From Apiotrichum sp. Y4204 (lineage: Eukaryota > Basidiomycota > Tremellomycetes > Trichosporonales > Trichosporonaceae), in the NCBI GenBank assembly GCA_025531455.1, contig JAMYHL010000023.1, positions 310,001 to 374,000 of the forward strand: 64,000 nt of DNA, given 5' to 3'. Made by a program: the position numbers and the translations under genes. Shown here piece after piece: positions 1 to 12,453 of the stretch (positions within the stretch are counted from its first letter, which is position 1; every line of letters begins with the position of its first letter). The notes beneath the pieces are model-generated. The model searched no databases, was not told the origin of the DNA, and saw nothing but the letters and a program-made list of their open reading frames with translations.

Positions 1-482
1 CCGCAGCAATAATGCATCCATCATGTCTTGGTGTTCACAGCATCACAGCATTGTTGAGCTTGTGTAGCATGTGTGAGACGCGAGAGGAGAATGTATAATG
101 GGCAGGAACGGAATGGATAAGAGACAGATAAGAAGTCAACAAGATTGGTGGGCGTCCAACAGTGCTGTGCACAACAGTGATCATTCAGCCATCCAGAGTT
201 CACTGTATTCGGCGTGACAATGGCCCACTCTGAGTCACTCGTTCCGCCGCACAGTAACGTCAAGTCAGCGAGATCAAGTCAGTGGGAACAGGAGACATAG
301 AGCGGGATATGATTCTGAACGTGCGATTCGAGACAACGTCAGAAGCCACAGAGGTGCGCACCATGAATGGCGTCTCTGCGCACCCATCCGACGCACTCGC
401 GCTCTCGCGAAGCGCGACTTCCACCGCGCACCGCACCCCGCGCTCGTTATATCTTCCTATGCATGTGTTACATTCCGCGGAT
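1..482. other. no gene seen
   Basis: This stretch lies downstream of the last exon of the complex I 21-kDa subunit gene. Open frames here are short, overlap on both strands and have no recognisable protein content. It presumably holds the 3' UTR of that gene plus spacer. Confidence 0.5.
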
Positions 483-1720
483 CTATTGGCTCGAGTACTT
501 GGAGGTGTCAACGCCGTGGTTGGAGTGGTTGACAACGTTGAACCTAGGTGTAAGCGGAGATGAAACGCGATGCGTGTGGTCGTCGACGCGGATGTGGTCG
601 TGAGGACGGCTTCTCCTAATGGATTCGGGTGTCCACTTTCGGCAGCAGACATCGACCATCTTGCCTGTCCGTCTCTCACATCCCCTTCTCTCTTCCCTCG
701 TATATTCCGCCCGTCGCCCACCCTTCGCTTTTCGAGGAAAGTTCCGGACACCACATCACTCATCACTCATCACTCACCAAGGCATGGTCTGGAGCTTGAA
801 CTGGGAGAAAGTCGAGTTGCGCGCGGCAACACCCTGCATGTACGGGCTGAGGTCGGACTCGCCGTAGATCGGCTCGCCGGCCTTGGCGCGCGCGCCGAGC
901 TCGGCCGCGTCGAGCGCCACCTCCCGCGAGTTCTCCTTCAGGCCGAGGAAACGCCCTGCTGTTAGCTGTGCTCTGATAAGGCGGGGAAGAGGCGAGGCAA
1001 CGGGGGCGAGTGGAGGGCGGAGGGACGGCGGGAGTTGGGACACCCGAGGAGCAAGAGCGAAGACCAGGAGAGGATAGACGCGACGTCGGCGCGCGGTGGC
1101 CGCACCAAAATGACTTTTCGCCATAATTCACGAAAAGGATAAGTCGCGTTCCGCGACACCGAGCACAACCTGTCCAAAACAGCTGGACTCCGAAGGGACG
1201 ATGCGAGACCGAGACAACGACGTGATGTACGCGATTCGAGTCCGAACATGACTCGCCGGCATGTCTGGAATCGCGCGTTATCGCTCATCGGTCCAGTTGG
1301 TCCCCGCCTCGATCTTCTCGTCCGCCGTCCTGCTCTCCGCACGGATAATCCTTCGCCGCGCCGCTCGTCGATGCGCGCCTCGTCCTCTCACTCCCGTCTC
1401 CGTCCCAACTTCTCCACCTTCCTCCGCTCCTTCCATCCCCCGTTCCCTCTCTCTTCTCGATACCCACACGACGAGCTCTGGTACGCGAGCATAAATCCGC
1501 CGGCGGCACCAAGGAACGCAGTGAGGCGCGACGCGGAGCGCAAGCCGTGCGCCGCCTTGGAGGGGTCGAACTTGTCCATGATGGTAAGGAGCGCGGGTCC
1601 GGCAGCGGCCGCGGCACCCCAGAGGAGGTAGTCGTCCGGGCGCATGTAGCGCACGACGCGGCCAAAGTGCGGGTCCACGTCGATGACGGGGTACGGCGTC
1701 TTGAGTTCCTTGACGGGCAT
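483..1720 (-). CDS. NADH:ubiquinone oxidoreductase (complex I) 21-kDa subunit, fungal type
   Basis: An accessory subunit of mitochondrial complex I. Three exons join in frame: 1720-1468, 955-778 and 543-483, giving about 163 aa. Exon 1 begins MPVKELKTPYPVIDVDPH, the N-terminal signature of the fungal 21-kDa subunit (NUXM-type), followed by a hydrophobic stretch. Exon 2 carries the conserved C-terminal block KENSREVALDAAELG and the YGESD/QGVAARNS segment. The last exon is only 61 nt and ends FNVVNHSNHGVDTSKYSSQ. A perfect GTGAGT donor at 777 and the acceptor before 543 restore the tryptophan codon across the junction. The first intron is about 510 nt, long for this genome. The acceptor could be at 955 or 958 (one residue difference). 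The gene is divergent from the UXT-like gene, with 293 bp between start codons. Family assignment is by recognition of both blocks; exon ends are inferred. Confidence 0.85.
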
Positions 1721-2013
1721 GGTGGGTGGGGGTGCTGCGATGGTGGTGTGGTCGGCGCCGATGATCGTGAGCTCTGAGGTGTATCGGGCTCCCGGTGGTT
1801 GGCCGCCGAGCCAGAGTGGAGAGCTGGGCTGGGCTGGGAGGGAAGGAAAGGTGGAGGAGAGCGGCGTTTCGGAGATATGGATCCGGGATGCATGTGGCCG
1901 TGGCACCCAGCGATGACTTCATTACGAGTGCAGATGGCGTACCGCCACCCATATCGGTGACTTTTGGTCTTCAGAGTCCTCAACAACAACATACACAATC
2001 CACTTTCTCTCTC
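1721..2013. promoter_or_regulatory. shared divergent promoter region
   Basis: These 293 bp separate the start codons of the complex I 21-kDa gene (-) and the UXT-like gene (+). Both core promoters and 5' UTRs must lie here. I see no clear TATA box. Confidence 0.5.
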
Positions 2014-2625
2014 ATGGCCTCGCGCGCAGCCTACGCCGCCCATCTGCAGGGCACGATCCTCCCCTCGCTCGCGAGCGCACGGGAGGCGATCGCAAGAGTG
2101 GACCAGGATATCGTGGAGTAGTGAGTCGAGCGCGGGCGGAGCGAGGCGGAGCGAGCGCTGCGGGCGAAAGAGGAAGGGAGCGCGAAGGAGGAGATGGACA
2201 TGGCTTACAGTCATCTCCATACCATCTCCCTTCCCTCTTTACCCCATTTGGCCATTCCCGACTGACATCAGCGAACAGGTCGCGCGCCGCCTTTCGCGCG
2301 AACTCTCCGGACGGCGGGGCGCGCCCGTCGAGCTCGGCGCGGGGGTATGGGCCGATGCCGTTGTGTGAGTCGGAGTAGGGCCAGATGCTACAACGCTGTG
2401 CTATCTGGAATCCAATCTCGGACTGGGGCTGATTTCAGCACATCCACTGCCAACGTGACTCTCGACCTGGGGCTAGACGTCCACCTCTCCCTCCCGGCAG
2501 AGGAGGCGGCCAAGTACGCGGCCGAGCGCGCGGAGATGCTCCGAAAACGACGGGGGGTGCTTGCTGCCCGTGCGGACAAGCTCAAGTGGGAGGCGGAGCA
2601 GTTTGAGGGTGCTATCAATGAGTAG
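2014..2625 (+). CDS. UXT-like prefoldin-alpha family protein
   Basis: A small coiled-coil protein of the prefoldin alpha/UXT family; relatives belong to prefoldin-like (R2TP-associated) complexes. Three exons, 2014-2120, 2272-2364 and 2439-2625, join in frame to 128 aa. Both introns start GTGAGT and end CAG. The N-terminal helix (residues 1-35, MASRAAYAAHLQGTILPSL...) is followed by a beta-hairpin segment LGAGVWADAVV and then VTLDLGLDVHLSLPAEEA, matching the UXT pattern of a Val/Ala-rich strand then 'DLG...H.....EA'. The C-terminal helix has heptad spacing (AERAEMLRKRRGVLAARADK). Length is close to the family norm (about 150 aa). The family call rests on the hairpin and helix pattern; the cellular role is inferred. 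Confidence 0.75.
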
Positions 2626-3000
2626 ACTGTTGTATTTGTATGTATTCCGCTTTGGCCCAGGAGAGATACGGTGCAGCCTTAGCTCAGGACATGCCGTGTG
2701 TACTAGCCTCTGTTAGATGATTGAGACAATCGTCAGTGTAATTCCTTGGACCGCCTACAAGTCCTCGGTCCTTCCTCGCCGGCACATATGTAATGCAGGA
2801 AATCTACCGTCTATCTCTACGGTGGGGTACAAGGTGTCCGGGGCGGGTAAGAGATGTCTTGCTTACAGCGTCCTCCTCGCTCCATATTATGGCCATCGTG
2901 AGCCAGGGCCAAGAATGCAATGCCGACCAACAACCATCACACTCTCACGACGCCGCGCATCGCGCGCCAGCATGAGTGTCCAGCGTCCGTTTGTACTCGA
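2626..3000. other. convergent intergenic spacer
   Basis: This lies between the convergent stops of the UXT-like gene and AFG1. It probably holds both 3' UTRs. No ORF or RNA gene is supportable. Confidence 0.5.
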
Positions 3001-4888
3001 TTATGCCTTGGCAGCGGCCTCCCTGTGCGCGAGCGCATTCTCGTCCGCCCACTCCTTGGTGCTCATCTGCGTGAGACGGGACACGCAGCGCGCAAACGCG
3101 AATAACTCCTCGTCGGACGAGAAGAGCGATGAGCTGCCGACAACATCCGTGTTGATTCCCAGATCGGACATGTGCTTGATCTGGTCGTCGTCGAATGCCG
3201 AGCCGCCCTCGTCGCTGAAAATGCTGTAGATCGGCTTGGCGGAGGAGAGAAAGAGCTTGGTCTTGTTCTCGTAGCATGCATCGATAAACGTGATGAACCG
3301 GCGGGCCTGCAGTCAGTAAGGAAGATAGGTTGCGGGGCAGCTGGCACTGATTCATCAGCTGCTCTGCACGCACCTGGTCACGCTCGCTGAGGGTGAGCTT
3401 TGGCACGTCCTCGACGAACACGGTCGGGAACGTCTTGGTGATCTCGAGATAGTCGGCGGCACTGAGCGGGTGGTTGCACAGGTCGTCAAAGGTGAAGCGC
3501 GCAACGTGCCCGCTCGACTCGGGGACAGTGAGCTCGCGGCCCCACAGCGGCAGGCGGCGGTCAATCTTGATCGTCGGATCAGGGTCGGCGGACGCCAGGC
3601 CGTGGAATAGCTTGTCCAGCTCGGTCTTAACCTCCTCGTTCAGCGGGGAATAGTACACCTTTGTGATCGTGCGCGGAATCTTGCGGTAATCTGATGTCAA
3701 TGGGTGGCAGACGCGACAGTTACCCACCAGTGCCCGAGTTGAGATCAACCACTTCAAACGACTCCTTGATGAGATCGATACACGGGATGAACGACTCGCG
3801 CTGGATGCCGTTGATGTACAGCTCATCCGGGTGGCGGTTCGACGTGATGAACACCACGACGCCAAAATCCGTGAGGCGCTCGAGCAGACTCCGGAGGAGC
3901 ATGGCCGTGACGATGTCCGTGACCTGGAACTCGTCAAAGCAGAGCACGCGGCCATCGGCGGCAATGCTGCGCGCCACCTCGGGCATCACATCGCGCTTCT
4001 CGTCGCCCTGCGCCGCATACTTTGCCTTGAGCGCGTGTTGCCGCTGCATCACCTCGATCATAAAGCTGTGGAAGTGGATGCGCGTCGAGCCGTACTTGCC
4101 CCCCGGCTGGAACTGCCGCGGCAGCGTGGAGTGGAACAGATCCATGAGCATCGTCTTGCCAGTGCCGACCGTGCCGTACAGGTACATGCCCTTCGGCACG
4201 TCTTCCCTGGCCACTATCGGCTCGTGCTCGACTGTCCGGCGCGTGAAGAACTTGCCAAACTGGGGGGTCAGCATGTAAAGGAAATGGTGTGTATCAGATA
4301 TGACCGATGGGGTGGTAGATAAGACAACCCGTATGGATTGTCACCACACGCCCGGCCCACATCTGATCTCAACACACGCACAAAGCTCGGCTCGATGACA
4401 TCGCCCCGCGGAGGGAGCGGTCCGGGGTCATAGTCCTCGAGGTCCTGGTACAGCCGCATGATGCGCATGATCATCTTCTTCTGGTGCGCGTCGGCGCGCA
4501 GCACGCCGCGGTCGACGAGGTACTCGTACCGCGTGAGGGGATCTGGTGTGAGTACGAGTACACGGGAACATCAACATTCCATTCATGTTCCATCCGCGCT
4601 CCAAACGCGCAGACACAACTACATGAGATGAGATGACGCGCCGCGCTCACCTTGGAAAGATGCGCGTGCCTCCGCATCGGCCATCTTCTTCTCCGCCTCG
4701 GCCAGCGCGCCCTCTTGGTCGGTATGTGATGTGTGCAGCGATCGGTGGCGGCGGGGGGCGGCAACAGGCGAGACAACCCGGCAGGACGAGCCCGATCGGG
4801 AACTGCTCGCTGCTGAGAGGAGGGAGCGGGATACCGGGCGCACGGCTGTGCGCCGCAGACTGCTGGCCAGGAGCTGGCGGTGTGACAT
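3001..4888 (-). CDS. AFG1: AFG1-like mitochondrial AAA ATPase
   Basis: An AFG1/LACE1 family ATPase of the mitochondrial inner membrane, linked in yeast and animals to turnover of respiratory-chain subunits. Five exons (4888-4651, 4542-4382, 4259-3728, 3690-3374, 3306-3001) join in frame to 517 aa. The N-terminus is Arg/Ser-rich without acidic residues, a typical mitochondrial presequence. Residues 162-169 form the P-loop GTVGTGKT, preceded by PKGMYLYG as usual in this family. Walker B is [12 protein letters not shown] (Asp242, Glu243). The family motifs [15 protein letters not shown] and [20 protein letters not shown] follow, and the C-terminus ends AREAAAKA. Length and domain order match the family. 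It is divergent from the kinesin-5 gene, with 518 bp between starts. Confidence 0.95.
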
Positions 4889-5406
4889 TGTGGTGGGGAT
4901 GGAGAGGCGGAGGGTGTGCTTGCAAACGTTTGTATTCGCAGCCTCTGCTGGTTAAGAATGGGTGGAGATGAGGGGAGATATTAACCGCCGGAGCCACTAA
5001 CGGGTGGTGATGCCGGCTGAACGTGCTGCCTGCCCAGCTTGAATGTCGGCTGTCGTCGTCGAGCTCATCAACATCCCCCGTGCCCATGCCTTGGCTCGGC
5101 CGGCTCGGGCGTGTGGGCCCCGCGCGCCATCTGCCGACGCCAGAGCGGAGAGCGGAGAGACTCATAGAGTGCCACATTCCGGTTAACTCCGTCCATCCGA
5201 CGGAGCGTGAGTACCACGCGCCGAGCTCACAGTGTTCGATTTGATTCCGCAAAGTAAACACAAGCCACGAGACGCGCGCCTGACTTCTATCTGAATCACA
5301 ACAACACTCTTTCACGGGCACAGTGCCAAAACAAAACAAAACAACACAGCTACCCAACATCACAACACACCATCACTCTCAACACACCCATCCACCCCGA
5401 TCCGCC
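4889..5406. promoter_or_regulatory. shared divergent promoter region of AFG1 and kinesin-5
   Basis: These 518 bp separate two start codons on opposite strands. The 130 bp before the kinesin ATG are C/A-rich, as is common in highly used 5' UTRs of this kind of fungus. No specific operator was recognised. Confidence 0.45.
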
Positions 5407-8400
5407 ATGTCGAAACGAGCCCTATCAACGGGGACGGCGCGGCCGGCGAGCCGCGCCCCCTCAGTCAGCTCTGCACGGCCGTCGCGCTCGGGTCCCGCCC
5501 CGCGTGCTGAGGAACCACGCCGACGCCGTCTGAGCACAGCAGCAAACGCCAACACAAGAGTACCCTCCCAAGCATCCGAGACGAACATCAACGTCGTTGT
5601 TCGATGCCGTGGACGGTCAGAAACTGAAATCGCGGAGGGAAGCCCTGCGATCGTCACTACCGAAGCACCATTATCAAAGGCAATCACGATTGAGACGTCC
5701 CCGATGATAGCTGCGTCGGCGGCATCCGCTGCGACATTCACAACGGCGTCCGCATACGCCGGCGGAGGACACCCCAACACCCGCACATACCCGTTTGACC
5801 GCGTGTTTGGCCCGGAGGCCGACCAGAGCATGATCTTCAACGAGGTCGCGGATGGGATGCTGGACGAGGTTCTGTCGGGATACAACTGCACGATCTTCGC
5901 ATACGGCCAAACAGGAACAGGAAAAACGTACGTTGTGATCTTTTAGTAGCTCAACGTCTGACCCCAGATACACGATGCAGGGCGACACGGTGCCAACCCC
6001 ATTAATGCGCCCATCGCATGAGGCCGGCATTATCCCGCGCGTGCTCCACAAGCTGTTCTCCCATCTTGAGGCGCAGGAGAACCTTGAGTATGCGGTCAAG
6101 TGCTCCTACATTGAGCTGTATAACGAGGAGCTCCGTGACCTGCTGGCGCCAGAGTACAAGGACTCTGTCGGCTCTGCAATCAAGATCTTTGAGGATTCGA
6201 GCAAGAAGGGCGTCACAATACAGGGCGTCGAAGAGTCTGGCCTGCGGAATCTGAAGGACGGACTGAACGCGCTCGCTAAGGGGACGCAGCGCAGGCAGAC
6301 AGCCGAGACAAAGCTCAACTCGGAGTCGTCGCGCTCACACTCTATTTTCACGCTCACCGTACACGTCCGCGAGACGGGCGTCGAGAACGGGCAAGAGGAC
6401 CTGCTGCGTATCGGAAAGTTCAACCTCGTCGACCTGGCTGGTTCCGAGGCCATTGGCCGCTCTGGTGCGGAGAACAAGCGCGCTCGCGAAGCAGGCATGA
6501 TCAACCAGTCGCTGCTTACCCTTGGCCGCGTGATATCCGCGCTCGTCGACAAGGGCAGTCACATCCCCTACCGCGAATCAAAGCTCACCCGGCTCCTACA
6601 AGACTCGCTCGGCGGACGCACCAAGACGTGCATTATTGCAACCGTCAGCCCCACCCGCTCCAACATGGAGGAGACCATCTCGACGCTCGACTACGCGCTA
6701 CGTGCCAAATCCATCAAGAACAAGCCTGAAGTCAACGCACACCTCACCAAGGCGGGTCTCCTCAAGGAGTATGTCGGCGAAATCGAGCGCCTCAAGGCCG
6801 AGCTTATCGCGACCCGCGAGAAGAACGGCGTGTACATACCCGAGGACATCTACCTCGAGATGCAGCAGAACCAGAACCGGCAAAAGAGCGACTTTGACTC
6901 GGCGCGACAGCGCGTCGCCGCCATCGAGATTGAGCTCAAGACGCGCAAGACCGAGTTCGACACGCTAATGGCACGCTTCGTGACCACCACCGACGAGCTC
7001 GAGACCGCCCGCGAGTCGGAACGCCAGCTCACCGACCTCGTTGCGCTGACCAAGGACGAGGTCGCGGCCGTGCGCACCGAGCTTGACGAGGAGAAGATCG
7101 TTAGCGAGGCGTTTCAGGCAGGAGAGCAGAGGCTGCACACGGTCGCGGCCGAGCTGCACGGCGTCGCCAGCGCGAGTGTACGCGACGTGGGCGGGCTGTT
7201 TGACAAGCTTGGTCGCCTTACGGATGTTATCGACACCAATACCGGGGGAGCGACACGCTTCGGCGCGGAAATGCAGGTCCTCCAGGCGGACCTCCGGGAC
7301 GGCATCGAGGAGCTGAACAGCGTGCAGGCCGGCTTTGGGCAGGTGATCAAGGACGACCTGCAGGCGTACGCCCAACGTGGCCAGGCGGTGAGTGTGCAAG
7401 TAGATATGTGCTGACAGAAGGAATCGGAGGTCCATCTCCGCGAGCTCGACTCGGCGTTTGGCGCGTTTGACAGCCTCGCTGGCACACTCTCCACCTCGAT
7501 TGACGAGGGTAAGGTCGACAACATTTCGATAGCCGACGCGATCCTTGCCATTAAGCAAGACGTGCAGGCGAGCGTGTCAGCATGGTCGCAGCGCCTCGTG
7601 TCGCGCAGCAACCAGATGGTCGAAGACCTTCTGCAGCACCAGGAGACACACCTCTCTGTCGTGGGTGGCGTGCTCAACACATCTACTTCCCTCCTCGACG
7701 CAGTTATCACCGCCGCGCGGGAGAAAATCACCGCGCAGAACGCCACCTTCACTTCGGCGCAGGCGCTAGCCGCTGCTGCCGCCGATGCCGAGACAGCCCG
7801 CCTGCGCGCCCAGAACGCGCACCTCACGCGTCTTCTGGACGAGGAACAGGCGACGAGCGCCAAGCTCCGCACAGACCTGATCAACAACATCTCGGCAATG
7901 ATCACCGGCTACACGGACGCGCAGGACGCGCGCCTCCGGTCCGCTGTTGGCCGTGTGCGCGAGAGGAATGACGAGGGCATCGCTGCTGTGCAGGCCTTTG
8001 GGGAGGAGCATGCCGGTGTCATTGGCAATGGCGCGAGGACGGCCGAGGAGTTTAGCGATGACCTTGAGCGCCGTAGTGCTGCCGTTGAGAAGCAGCGCGG
8101 AGAGGGCGAAAAAGTAGGTGGCTTGCTGGGCGTAAGCTGACGACAGGCACTCGCGAATGTCGCACACGGCACGCGTTCCCAGCTCGACGCGTACATCGCG
8201 GCTACAGCCTCCGATGCGGACGCACAGGCACGCGGCGTGGACGCGTTTTGCGCCCAGCTCGGCAGCACTGCTTCAAAGCGTGAGTCCCTGTTAAACACAA
8301 GCACCTGACGCCAGTCTCGGAAAACACCACCCGACGCGCAGAGGCCCAGACATCCACTTTATCGGCGCTGAAGCGCAACGCCAGCGAGGGCCACACGCGC

Positions 8401-9132
8401 GCGACCAAGCGCGTGCGGCGCGACGCCGACGAGGTCGCGCACCTCACTTCGACCCTGCTTGCCTCTGTAAGTACCCACAAATGCCTTTGAGATCCAAACT
8501 AACAACAGCACGCAACCGCCTCGTCCACCGCCGAGGCTGCACATGGTGCCGCTCAGTCCCGCCTCGGCGAAATCGAAAACGCCACCGCCCGCTTCCTCAC
8601 TGATATTGCGATCGACGAGCCGACTGGCACAACGCCCCGCAAGCGCGCGTACCCCATGCCGAGCTGGCGTCGCACCGAGCCACGCCACGTCCTCATAGCG
8701 TCGTACCGCCGCAAAGCCGGGGCGGACGACGGAGAGCCCATTACGAACGGTGCCATCCCGCCACACATGGCCCTGTTGGCGAGCACAGGCTCCGAGTCAA
8801 CGATATACTCCCCGCCCACCGTGCCCCTGGCCCGCGTCGACAGCGCCGCGAGCATTGCGAGCATCGACTCGGCTGCGAGTGCGCGTAGCTCGTCGAGCAG
8901 TGCGAGCGGACCGCTCCGAGCAAGCACAATGGCTAACGGGAGCCTCAACCCCCCGGCGCCTGTCCGCAGCCTGTCGTCGTCCCTCGGACGACTTCCCAGC
9001 CCGAAGCGTCTCACGCGGAAACACTCTGACCGGAGTGAGAGGGACCGGGAGCGGGAGCACGAGCGCGCGCTCGCCCTCGGCGCCAACGTGCTCGGCGACG
9101 GAGGTAATGTGCCTCGCCCGCGCCGGAGATAG
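5407..9132 (+). CDS. kinesin-5 (BimC/Cut7/Eg5-type) mitotic motor
   Basis: A plus-end-directed tetrameric kinesin that slides antiparallel spindle microtubules. Six exons (5407-5927, 5968-7387, 7418-8113, 8147-8279, 8315-8466, 8509-9132) join in frame to 1181 aa. A Ser/Arg-rich N-terminal extension (about 60 aa) precedes the motor. The motor contains P-loop GQTGTGKT (167-174), switch I NSESSRSHS and switch II DLAGSE (Asp329). Coiled coil follows the neck from about residue 440. Near the C-terminus EPTGTTPRKRAYPMP (Thr1016 followed by Pro) is a clear BimC box, the Cdk1 site that targets kinesin-5 to spindles. A Ser-rich basic tail of about 165 aa follows. The BimC box makes the subfamily assignment firm. 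It converges on the carrier gene, 218 bp between stops. Confidence 0.95.
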
Positions 9133-9350
9133 ACTATGAGTTCTTGTAGATGGAGTGCGGACGTGCTGTGATGTATAATATCGTGCCCGGACCTCTGGAA
9201 TGCATCAGTTATTTTCGAGGCAATGCATTTGGTGTACTGTATGGCCACGGCTAGTCCGCGGCATGATGCTCCCGGGGGCTGCGGCGCCCACGGCTACGGC
9301 TCGTCTATCCTCCGTCCTAAGGTTTATATACTCTAGATCCCCACTCGGCG

Positions 9351-11581
9351 CTATGCGAGCAGCCGCTCTGCCGCCCGCTCGCACGGGTGCGTCCCGATAT
9401 ACGCGCTCGTCCAGTCGACCAGCGTCCAGAGCAGGCCGTGCGTGAGCATACTTCGGATCATGCTCACCCCGAGGCCGCGGTACAGGCGCGCAATGCCCGA
9501 GATGAGCGGCTTCGGGTTGTCCGCGTCCGTGCCGCGCACGAGGCGCAGGAACTGAGTGAGCGGCGTCCGCGCCGGCAGGCCCGAGAGTGCGCGTTGTTGT
9601 GCTTTTGTTTTGATAGCCTGTGGTGTGAGGAATGATCAACTTTTCCTTATTCCCACTCACATCAACGGGGTAGATCAGTGCCCACGAGGTGACGCCGGCG
9701 AGCGAGCCACACAGGAAGGGGACGAGCTGCGCGGGCAGCCACCCCTTGGCCCAGTCTGGCAAGTCGGCCTGCCCGCTCCCGCTGTACTTGTCGTCGCTTC
9801 CGATCGGGTCGTTGCCGCGCTTCCGTCCGAGCCAGAACCGCATCACGTCGTACTCTGCAAAGTACAGGGCTGTTCCCAGCGTGTCGCGCACAAAGTGTAA
9901 TCTGAACCCGGTCCACAGGCCCAGAACGCCCGAGTTCGATACGATGGCATTCACCGCCTGCAGCGTTGTCGGCGGCACGAACGGCGGCGGCTTGGCTCGT
10001 GCTGCTGCCGTCGCAGACGTCGCGGCATGCGTTTTGAGGGGTGTCCCCTTCGATGAACCCGGAGCGTTCCCACTCGCACTACCATTCCCGCTGCTGGAGC
10101 CAAAGAGCTCCGGGTGCGAGTCTCGGTAGATCTGATACTCGAGTTGTCGCCGAACCTAGGGAGTCAGCATATATCACCACAGCGTATTCGCCCACAGCCC
10201 ATATTGGTCCACCCACATCCCCTTCCATAAAACACGTATTGCACTCACTTTGACAAGTTCGAACGGCGCGCTACCAAGACACACGACCGCACCACTCGCC
10301 GCGCCCGCCAGCAGACTCGTCATTGCGACATTACTGGCCGTGTCGCGATTTAGGATGCCAAGATGGATATCCAGCCACGGCTTGTTCTCGCCCGGCTCAG
10401 ATGTTGTCCCAGGTACAGAGTTGATGATGCGTTTAGAGGAGGAATATATGGTAAAACTAATTGTGCGGACGATGGAGATGGTGATGAGTGGCAGCCTAAG
10501 GGTTAGCTCGAGAACAAACGACGGATGCGATAAGATAACAATGGCCCTTGCTATCGCTGGCGCCATGCACTCACGGGAATCCACGCCACAAGCCCCCAAT
10601 ACCCTCCTCGCGGATGACCTCGGCGGCAAGGCGGGGGATGGTGAGGCTCTCGCGCGAGGATTGTAGTCGAGACTTGAGCGAGTCGAGCTGAAGATTAGCA
10701 CGTAATCATTAAGTGTCAGGGCAGTTGCCGAGACTGCAGACACGGTGGCTGGAGCGACCCGATCTTCCAGACGATTATGGCTATCATAAACGATCCATGT
10801 GGATAGCTACTTCGGAGATCGTCACGGGGATCGGCCAGTCGATGCGCGCTGCTACTTACCGGGAAGCCCGCAAAGGTCGAGACAAGAGACGCAGTCGTCG
10901 CGGACACGACCTGGTGTCAGCAAGTTCCCACTGCTCAGGAGGAAGGATCATGGAGCAGTAACGACGCCAGGCATGGAAGAAACTCTTGCGCTGCATGCCC
11001 ACAGACAGCACAGTCGCAGGCCCCACAGGCGGCCTGGTGCTTGAATGCGTTCACGCGCGCGCCGGTGAGAACCAAGGGTCGATCAAAGAACCCAATGGCA
11101 AGATGCTTCATCTGTATGGCCGTTACCGCGTTTCGGCGCCGAGACGTCCGGTCATTTGAAGCACGTCAAACGACTTGACCAACCAAACGCGTCTCGCATG
11201 CAAGCAAGCTCGTCTGCAGGGCATTGTGCATCGCTCGTGCGTGTCGTCTGCGGTGTCGCGCCGTTCCCATTCACACCCCGCCTCCACCTCCACAGCAACT
11301 CACGACCTTGTGATCTGGGGTTAGTCGTGCTCCACAGCGCTAGCATGGACTCACTGGCAAGCCACTCGTCGGCGAGACGCGCGCGGCGAATCCACGGCCC
11401 ATCGTAGGGCGGATTCCTGGTGTCAGTACCCTGTGTGAGCATGTGTTGGTGGGCGAGCCGGCGAACAGAAATGTTTGTTGGCCTGCGATCGCGGTTGCCG
11501 GCACGTTCGTGACGTGCGAGCCGGCTGTGGCTGGTCGAGCCGGTGCCAGTGCGTGGTAACTCACCCCGTCGCCGCCGCCAT
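9351..11581 (-). CDS. mitochondrial carrier family (SLC25) protein
   Basis: An inner-membrane solute carrier with three repeats. The three signatures are readable after splicing: PLDSLKSRLQ, PFELVKVRRQ and PVDAIKTKAQ. They are accompanied by LWRGFP, LWTGFR and LYRGLG motifs after each odd helix. I extend the gene to an ATG at 11581. Exon 1 is 17 nt (11581-11565), exon 2 is 11416-11355, exon 3 is an 11-nt microexon (11314-11304) and exon 4 is 10910-10860. These join in frame, and the introns carry a CTGAC or CTAAC branch point just before the acceptor. Later exons begin at 10687, then cover about 10500-10260, 10150-9660 and 9610-9351. Repeats 1 and 2 are joined by a Ser/Gly/Ala-rich linker. 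The substrate cannot be told. The last signature and C-terminus are certain; the first 30 codons are inferred. Confidence 0.85.
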
Positions 11582-12453
11582 GGTCTGCTGTGCAAGGGTG
11601 TCGCCTGCGGGAAAGGGTGTGAAGGATGTGGGTGGCGAACTGCGGGACGTGTATCTGATAGACGGGTGGGATAGTTGTTACGGACGAGGAGGAGGTGACA
11701 ATGGTCGATGGATGGAAAGGCGAGTTCGAGTCGGAGATGTGGGTGGGGAGAGCCGAGTGGGGGTGGATACGGTGGGATGTTCTCTCGCAGGTTGTTCGCT
11801 GCTCTTGTTGTTATTGGATGGATCTCCGATTATGTCCTATAGCGCATTCCGGAACAGAACAGCTCCGAAAGCTAATAACTCAATTTGCCCAAAGATACTG
11901 TAAGTGACACGCTTTGGGCAAGTGCGACAAACACATGACAACCGCACTCGTCACTCATCTGCACTCTTACTCTTCATACCAGGTATGCATGTGATGCATT
12001 GACTTGCCACATGCTGAGGGCCGCGCACAGATGAGTATCCCAGTGTGCATCGTGTCTCAATAGCTTTGGCGGTTGGCGGTTGGTCCTGCGAGATTACCCT
12101 CATTGTTTTCGCCGCTTCCGTGCGCGGAGATGACGGACAGCGTGTATTGCCGTTCCCCAACCTACGGACAGCACTCTGCGCACGCTTCAAGTCAGTGGGG
12201 ATCTCAGAACGTAGCTGGTGTATGAGCTTCTCGTATGCCCCTCATAGACAAGACATGCGAGACATCTGGTTGTACATCTCGAGTAAAGAATGAACGACCT
12301 TTCTTGAGAACGATATTTGAGCCCAGGGAAACGACGTCATATGTCCCATTTTTCGACCAGATTGACCGCAGTGACGCAAAACCCACAATCGCAGACAGCC
12401 ATGAACTTTCAGTCTCCTCTCCATTCCACCGTCCCTCATCCACTCACGCGATA
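11582..12453. other. intergenic, no gene seen
   Basis: This lies between the divergent starts of the carrier gene and the mitochondrial-type gene at 12454. Only short ORFs with no family resemblance are present. It presumably contains both promoters. Confidence 0.5.

Noticed and set aside
260..766. 168-codon minus-strand ORF at the left end
   Set aside because: It overlaps the last exon of the complex I 21-kDa gene in another frame; composition is random and no motif is seen.
11109..11111. ATG opening MKHLAIGFFDRPLVLTGAR as start of the carrier
   Set aside because: Joining it to the VVSATT exon needs a weak GTGAAC donor. The 11581 start with branch points and three matching phases explains the N-terminus better. 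An included cassette exon cannot be fully excluded.
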